A DNA stretch of 64,000 nt from Arenimonas sp. (lineage in GTDB: Bacteria > Pseudomonadota > Gammaproteobacteria > Xanthomonadales > Xanthomonadaceae). Under the pieces are notes generated by a model. That model had not been told where the DNA came from and made no database searches. It worked only from the letters and a program-made list of their open reading frames with translations. Below, piece by piece: positions 59,534-64,000 of this stretch; positions within the stretch are counted from its first letter, which is position 1; every line of letters starts with the position of its first letter. The DNA lies in the NCBI RefSeq assembly GCF_022842045.1, contig NZ_JALHQI010000008.1, forward strand, positions 1 through 64,000. The letters are read 5' to 3'. A program made the position numbers and the translations under genes.

Positions 59534-59560
59534 GCCGCCGCGGCCCCCGGCCGCGGCGGC
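59534..59560. terminator. GC-only hairpin between convergent genes
   Basis: GCCGCCGCGGCC (59534-59545) and GGCCGCGGCGGC (59549-59560) are exact complements with a CCC loop. There is no T-run on either side, so it may slow or pause polymerase from both convergent genes. Confidence 0.5.
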
Positions 59561-59570
59561 GGGCGAAGGC

Positions 59571-62081
59571 TCAGTAGCGCAGCCGCAGCGTGGCGCCGTA
59601 GGTACGCGGCGCGCCGAGGAAGGCATTCCAGCTGCCGGCCTGCAGCGGCGCGTCGAAGGCCACCTGCACGTACTCGGCGTCGGTCAGGTTCTGGGCCCAC
59701 AGTTCGACGTCCCAGCGCCCATCGCGACGACCCAGCGTCATCCGTGCATTGACCACGGTGTAGCTGTCCTGCAGCTTCTCCGGGTCAAGGTCGGAGCCGG
59801 TGTTGTACTCGGACATGAATTTCGCGCCGAGGTAGGCGCTGGCGCGCAAGTTGCCGCCCACGTCCCATTCGTAGCCCACCGAGGTCGTGCCAGACCACTT
59901 CGGTGCGAAGCTGGTGCGGCTGCCGGGCAGCAGCGCCAGGTCGGCATCGGGCAGCAGGTCGTTGCCGTACTTGGTGTCGGCGTAGGTCAGGCCGGCCTGC
60001 AGCATCAGGCCGTTGCGCTGCCACAGCAGCTCGGCGTCCACGCCCTGCGAGGTCACTTCCGGGATCGAGCGGACCACGAAACTGGTGCCCAGGAAGCTGT
60101 TGAGCTGGAAGTCGCTGTACTCCTGGTGGAACACGGCGCCGTTGATCAGCAGGTTGCCGCCCAGCCACGTGGTCTTCATGCCCAGCTCGTAGCTGTCGAC
60201 GAACTCACCGGGGAAGGAGGTGTCGTTGACCGGCACGATGCCCGAAGTGCCGCTGGAGAGGCCGGTGTTGGACTGCACGCGGTCCAGGTTGAAGCCTCCG
60301 GCCTTGTAGCCGCGGGCCGCCGACACATACCCCATCACCTGCTCGTTGAAGCGATAGGCCGCCTTGAGCGTGCCCGACCACTCCGACTCGTCGCGTTCCT
60401 GGCGGGTGGCCCGGCCGTTGTGGGCGACGTTGGTCCAGGGCAGGCAGGCGAAGCCGACCACCTGCGGCGCCGCGGCGGAGGCCTGCGCCACCGTCAGGCC
60501 GCGCGCCACCAGGGCAGCCACCACCTGCGCCGGGTTGGACAGCATGGCAGCGCAGCCCAGGCTGCCATTGGGATTGCTGTAGCGGGAATCGAGCTCCTTG
60601 CGCTCGTCGGTGAAGCGCAGGCCCAGGGTCAGGTCCAGCGCGTCGGTCGCATGCCAGGTGTTGTTCGTGAACAGGCCGAGGCTGCGGGCGTCCTGCGCAT
60701 AGCGGTCGGAAGCCGCGTGGCCCGCGAACACGGTGCCGAACGGCCGGCCCGAGGCCTGCGACAGGAACAGCGGCGCGGTCGGGCTGGTGGCCAGCAGCGG
60801 GTTGATGCGCGAGAGCAGGGCGATCGACAGGTAGGGCTCGTAGGCCGCGCCGACCCGGTAGGCCTCGTTGCGGTCCAGCGTTTCATCGGCATAGAAGGCG
60901 CCGACCAGCCAGTCCACCCGCTCGGTGCTGCCGCTGAGGCGGAACTCCTGGCTGAAGGTCTCGAAGCGGCTGAAGTTGTCGCCCTCGGTCGGCTCGCGGT
61001 AAAGCAGGTCGGCCGTGCTGTAGTCGAAGTCGAGCCCGTTGGCCGACTGCCAGCGGCGCAGTGCGGTGAGCGAGGTGAAGGTCGCGCCGCCCAGCCACGG
61101 GGAATCCCAGTCGACCTGGACGCTGCCGCCGCGGTCCTTCACGGACTGCCCGGTGCTGCGGTTGGAGAAGGCGCGACGGCTGAACGGATCGGCGACCGGG
61201 ATCACGCCGCTGTCAGGCGACAGGGCGTCGAGGATCGACGCGGTGGGGCCGCGGATCAGGGTTACGGCGCTGCAGCAGTTCTCGTCGCGCTCGCTGAAGT
61301 CGCCGCTCACCAGGATGTCCACGGTGTCGCTGGGCTCGAGCAGCAGTTGGCCGCGGAAGGTGTGGAAGTCCTGGTCCTGGTCCTCGGACTGGGTACGCGG
61401 ACCGGCGCCGGTGGTCACGTCCAGGAAGCCGTCGCGCTCGCGCTTGGCGGCGAACAGCCGGAACGCGGCGGATTCGCCGATGGCATCGTTGTAGGACGCG
61501 GAGACGCCGAACGCGCCGTAGTTGCCGGCGGTGAGCTCCAGCTCGGCCGAGCGCTCGTAGTCCGGGCGCTTGGTGATGATGTTGATCACGCCGGCCGAGG
61601 TGTTCTTGCCAAACAGGGTGCCCTGCGGTCCCTTGAGCACCTCGATGCGCTCGAGCTCGCCCAGGTCGCCGAAGCCCACGCCGTTGCGCGGGCGGTAGAC
61701 GCCGTCGATCACCACGCCGACGGACGACTCCAGGCCGGCGTTGTCGCCCACGGTGCCGATGCCGCGGATGCGCGCGGTGGTCAGCGATTCGCTCTGGGTG
61801 CTGGTGACGGTGAGGCCCGACACCACCTGCTGCAGGTCCTTGATGTCGCGAACACCCGCGTCGGCCAGGGCTTCGGAAGAAAGCACGGTGACCACGACCG
61901 GCACGTCCTGCAGCGCTTCCTCGCGCTTCTGCGCAGTGACGGTGATTTCGCTGAGGGTCGTGACCTTCTCCTCGTCGCTTGCCGCCTCCTGGGCGAGCGC
62001 CGTGGCGGCGGGGGCGAGGCCGGCCAGGGCCAACAGCACGGCCTGGGCGAGTACCGAGTATCGGGATCGGCGGTGGTTCAT
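59571..62081 (-). CDS. TonB-dependent outer membrane receptor
   Basis: An 836-aa receptor that imports a ligand across the outer membrane using TonB energy. After a signal peptide (start MNHRRSRYSVLAQAVLLALAG) come the TonB box-like segment ITVTAQKREEAL and the plug (QDVPVVVTVLSSEALADAGVRDIKDLQQVVSGL). A 22-strand barrel follows, ending TYGATLRLRY. The substrate is unknown; xanthomonads have many such receptors. A Cys pair (ENCCSAV) lies in an extracellular loop. ATG 62081 begins the signal peptide. The leader has a hairpin (62104-62139). Confidence 0.93.
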   Translation of the reverse strand: MNHRRSRYSVLAQAVLLALAGLAPAATALAQEAASDEEKVTTLSEITVTAQKREEALQDVPVVVTVLSSEALADAGVRDIKDLQQVVSGLTVTSTQSESLTTARIRGIGTVGDNAGLESSVGVVIDGVYRPRNGVGFGDLGELERIEVLKGPQGTLFGKNTSAGVINIITKRPDYERSAELELTAGNYGAFGVSASYNDAIGESAAFRLFAAKRERDGFLDVTTGAGPRTQSEDQDQDFHTFRGQLLLEPSDTVDILVSGDFSERDENCCSAVTLIRGPTASILDALSPDSGVIPVADPFSRRAFSNRSTGQSVKDRGGSVQVDWDSPWLGGATFTSLTALRRWQSANGLDFDYSTADLLYREPTEGDNFSRFETFSQEFRLSGSTERVDWLVGAFYADETLDRNEAYRVGAAYEPYLSIALLSRINPLLATSPTAPLFLSQASGRPFGTVFAGHAASDRYAQDARSLGLFTNNTWHATDALDLTLGLRFTDERKELDSRYSNPNGSLGCAAMLSNPAQVVAALVARGLTVAQASAAAPQVVGFACLPWTNVAHNGRATRQERDESEWSGTLKAAYRFNEQVMGYVSAARGYKAGGFNLDRVQSNTGLSSGTSGIVPVNDTSFPGEFVDSYELGMKTTWLGGNLLINGAVFHQEYSDFQLNSFLGTSFVVRSIPEVTSQGVDAELLWQRNGLMLQAGLTYADTKYGNDLLPDADLALLPGSRTSFAPKWSGTTSVGYEWDVGGNLRASAYLGAKFMSEYNTGSDLDPEKLQDSYTVVNARMTLGRRDGRWDVELWAQNLTDAEYVQVAFDAPLQAGSWNAFLGAPRTYGATLRLRY

Positions 62082-62103
62082 GGATTTCCCCTGGGAAGTC
62101 TGG

Positions 62104-62139
62104 TTCCGACAGCCTGCCGCTATTGGCAGGCTTCCGGAA
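62104..62139 (-). promoter_or_regulatory. Hairpin in the leader of the TonB receptor gene
   Basis: AGCCTGCC (62111-62118) and GGCAGGCT (62125-62132) form a perfect 8-bp stem with loop GCTATT, extended outside a 2-nt mismatch by TTCCG/CGGAA. It lies 23 nt upstream of the ATG on the minus strand, a position to affect translation or to stop read-through from the gene upstream. Confidence 0.5.
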
Positions 62140-62188
62140 TCGAACGGGAATCCTGGGTGGGGTCGGCCAAGCCCCCCACCCCCGCGGG

Positions 62189-62953
62189 TCAGTCCCGGGC
62201 CGCCGCTGCCCGCAACTGGGCGGCCTGGCCGTGGCCGAGGTAGGCGGTGATGCCGCGGCGCACCAGGTACAGCAGCGGGATCAGCGCGATCGCGGCGGCC
62301 ATCTTGTAGGCGTAGTTCAGGCTGCCGACCGCCAGGAACAGGCTGGTGGGCCACTGCTGCGGGCCCAGCACGAAGGCGATGTAGAGCACGATGAAGCTGT
62401 CCACCAGCTGCGACACCGCGGTCGAACCGGTGGCGCGCAGCCAGACCATCCGCTCGCCGGTGGCGCGGCGGATGCGGTGGAACACGCTCACGTCGATCAG
62501 CTGCCCGACCAGGAAGGCGACCAGCGAGCCGCCGATGGTCCACATGCCCTGGCCGAACACCGCCGCGAAGGCCTTCTGGTAGTCGGGCACGCCCTGGTCG
62601 GCGGCCACGCCCACCCACCACGACGCCGGCGCCAGCGAAATGGCGAGGTAGGCGAACACGAAGCCGTACACGATCAACACCACCGCCAGCCAACTGATGA
62701 AGCGCACGCCGCGCTTGCCGTAGAACTCGTTGATGACGTCGGTCATCACGAACACGATGGGCCAGAGCAGGGTGCCGGCGGTGAAGTTGAGCGAGCCGCT
62801 CTGGCCGAACAGGTTCCACTCGAACGGCGCCAGGCCCAGCGTTTCTTCCAGCGCGAAGATCTTCACGCCGATGAACTCGGCCAGCAGCGCATTGCTGACG
62901 AAGAACGCCGCCAGCACCAGGAACAGCCGGTTGGCGCGCTCCTGGCCAGTCAC
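62189..62953 (-). CDS. yhhQ: Queuosine precursor transporter (YhhQ family)
   Basis: A 254-aa inner-membrane protein with six or so hydrophobic segments. The pattern AAFFVSNALLAEFIGVKIFAL, then WPIVFVMTDVINEFYGKRGVRF, matches YhhQ/VUT-family transporters that import preQ0 and preQ1 for queuosine tRNA modification. The start is GTG at 62953, overlapping the DUF502 stop (GTGA). Other family members transport vitamins, so the substrate is inferred. Confidence 0.85.
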   Translation of the reverse strand: MTGQERANRLFLVLAAFFVSNALLAEFIGVKIFALEETLGLAPFEWNLFGQSGSLNFTAGTLLWPIVFVMTDVINEFYGKRGVRFISWLAVVLIVYGFVFAYLAISLAPASWWVGVAADQGVPDYQKAFAAVFGQGMWTIGGSLVAFLVGQLIDVSVFHRIRRATGERMVWLRATGSTAVSQLVDSFIVLYIAFVLGPQQWPTSLFLAVGSLNYAYKMAAAIALIPLLYLVRRGITAYLGHGQAAQLRAAAARD

Positions 62954-63600
62954 GGCGTGTCGCCCGCGCGCTGGAACGGGATGCTGTCGGGACTCACCGC
63001 GCCGCCGGAAATGATGAAGGCCATGGCCTCGTCCACCGTCCAGTCGGTGGGCGTGAGCCGGTCCACCGGCACGATCTCGAGATAACCGGACGTCGGGTTC
63101 GGCGTGGTCGGCACGTACACGGCGGCCAGCTCGCGGCCGGTGCCTTCCTCGCGCACCACGCGGGTGACGAAGCCCACGCACTTCATCTCCCTGTGCGGGA
63201 AGTCGATCAGCACCACGCGCTGGGTGCCGTCGGGCTTGGTCTGCAGCAGGTCGAGCAGCTTGCGCGCGCTGCCGTAAACGGTCTTGAGCAGCGGGATGCG
63301 CGCGATCAGGCCCTCGAACCAGGCCAGCAGCCGCTGCCCGACCACGCGACGCGCCAGTGCACCGACCGCGATGATCACCAGCACCGTGCCCACCACCGCG
63401 AACGCCGACTGCGCCCAGGGGTCGTCCATCCAGCCCAGCCACTCGGGATGCGACGAGGCCAGCCGCACCGACACCGGGCCGACCCAGGGCTGGCTGATGT
63501 CGGACAGCAGCGCAAGCACGAACTTGAAGACGATCCAGACCAGCCAGATCGGCAGCAGGGTCAGCAGGCCGGTGAAGAAGTAGGCGCGTAGGCGTCGCAT
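62950..63600 (-). CDS. DUF502 membrane protein
   Basis: A 216-aa protein with two transmembrane helices (residues about 9-30 and 65-90) and a soluble C-terminal half. The segment IARIPLLKTVYGSARKLLDLL is the DUF502 signature, and FPHREMKCVGFVTRVVREEGTG follows. Function is not known. ATG 63600 (MRRLRAYFFTG) is preferred over TTG at 63618. It is coupled to yhhQ by GTGA. Confidence 0.82.
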   Translation of the reverse strand: MRRLRAYFFTGLLTLLPIWLVWIVFKFVLALLSDISQPWVGPVSVRLASSHPEWLGWMDDPWAQSAFAVVGTVLVIIAVGALARRVVGQRLLAWFEGLIARIPLLKTVYGSARKLLDLLQTKPDGTQRVVLIDFPHREMKCVGFVTRVVREEGTGRELAAVYVPTTPNPTSGYLEIVPVDRLTPTDWTVDEAMAFIISGGAVSPDSIPFQRAGDTP

Positions 63601-63618
63601 GCCCGGATTGTAGGGCAA

Positions 63619-64000
63619 TCAGCGCGCGGCCAGTTCCTCGGCGGTGACTTCGCGCACCAGGCGGAAGCCGATGTCGTCGAAGCCGGTGTCGGCGTCGAAG
63701 TCATTGGTGCCGGTGGGATTGGCGCGGGCCGACGGGTCGCGCCAGCCGATGCCGCCGGCCAGCCGGCGGGTGCAGCCGCGGTCGCAGTCCGACAGCCACT
63801 CGCGGGCGTTGCCGCGCATGCCGGTCAGGCCGAGGTGGCTGGCCGGGCCCTGGCTGGCGGCCACGGTGCCTTCGCTGCCGCAGGCGATTCGGCCGTCGCG
63901 GCAAGCGTTGCCGGTGCCGCGGTAGCTCGCCAGCGGCACCCATTCGGCGCGCGTGGGCAGGCGGTAGGTCTTGCCGTTGCGGCTGCCCAGCCACTGCGCG
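63619..64000 (-). CDS. Formylglycine-generating-enzyme-like protein, C-terminal part (partial)
   Basis: This is the C-terminal part of an FGE-sulfatase-fold protein (SUMF1/EgtB/PvdO group), running off the right edge of the window. The typical pattern is visible: AQWLGSRNGKTYRLPTRAEWVPLASY, then GMRGNAREWLSDCD and DDIGFRLVRE at the end. Many such proteins do not make formylglycine and serve other roles, and the deciding N-terminal region is not here. It ends 18 nt before the DUF502 start. Confidence 0.8.
   Translation of the reverse strand, partial: AQWLGSRNGKTYRLPTRAEWVPLASYRGTGNACRDGRIACGSEGTVAASQGPASHLGLTGMRGNAREWLSDCDRGCTRRLAGGIGWRDPSARANPTGTNDFDADTGFDDIGFRLVREVTAEELAAR

Noticed and set aside
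57071-59626. 851-codon minus-strand frame opposite the Kef antiporter
   Set aside because: Antisense to a clear membrane protein with TrkA-N domain; composition is His/Gln/Asp-rich with no domain.
63619-64000. Assignment as a true sulfatase-activating formylglycine-generating enzyme
   Set aside because: The gene is truncated by the window, the active-site region is missing, and no sulfatase gene is nearby.

Overview
This window is chromosomal DNA from a high-G+C gammaproteobacterium of the Xanthomonadaceae/Lysobacteraceae. The relatedness call rests on the Xanthomonas-like RpoA and SecY proteins, a TorF-type porin, an S46 dipeptidyl-peptidase resembling Pseudoxanthomonas DAP BII, a two-domain Thermus-type isocitrate dehydrogenase and the absence of rpmJ after secY. 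Genus (Luteimonas, Lysobacter, Pseudoxanthomonas or similar) is inferred from memory and was not checked against a database. Coding density is high. I see no rRNA, tRNA, insertion sequence, prophage or CRISPR array.

Positions 1-14037 hold the end of tuf followed by the complete S10, spc and alpha ribosomal operons: rpsJ to rpsQ, rplN to secY, then rpsM, rpsK, rpsD, rpoA and rplQ. They end in a strong intrinsic terminator. The leader before rpsJ pairs a sigma70-like promoter with a palindrome over its -35 and an intrinsic terminator just after its expected start, which looks like attenuation. Smaller hairpins lie at rpsN-rpsH, rplR-rpsE and secY-rpsM.

Positions 14108-27854 hold dsbB, a class II DAHP synthase, isocitrate dehydrogenase divergent from a small winged-helix regulator, a lipoprotein amidase, a TauE/SafE permease, typA, a cyclophilin, a three-gene envelope operon with an M48 protease, a class I aminotransferase and malate dehydrogenase. 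Positions 27906-35901 carry the methylcitrate (propionate) genes prpB and prpC, with prpD about 4.5 kb further on. Between them are a SleB-type hydrolase, fadH-type dienoyl-CoA reductase, an HxlR-family regulator and an alpha/beta hydrolase with two matching palindromes in their divergent promoter region.

Positions 36044-44384 hold an OmpA-type porin, a small secreted protein and, on the minus strand, a tightly coupled seven-gene lipid-modification operon: desaturase, flavin oxidoreductase, DUF1365, Cfa, DUF2878, DUF1295 and a second methyltransferase resembling coclaurine N-methyltransferase. I consider this the most interesting system in the window. Positions 44479-54789 include a pseudouridine synthase, an acetyltransferase, an M15/M74-like peptidase overlapping kbl, a TorF porin, tdh, an autotransporter-type barrel protein divergent from an S46 peptidase, and a beta-CASP nuclease. 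The final part (54786-64000) has small uncharacterised proteins, a KefB/C antiporter, a TonB-dependent receptor with a hairpin leader, a queuosine-precursor transporter coupled to a DUF502 protein, and the end of a formylglycine-generating-enzyme-like gene cut by the window edge.
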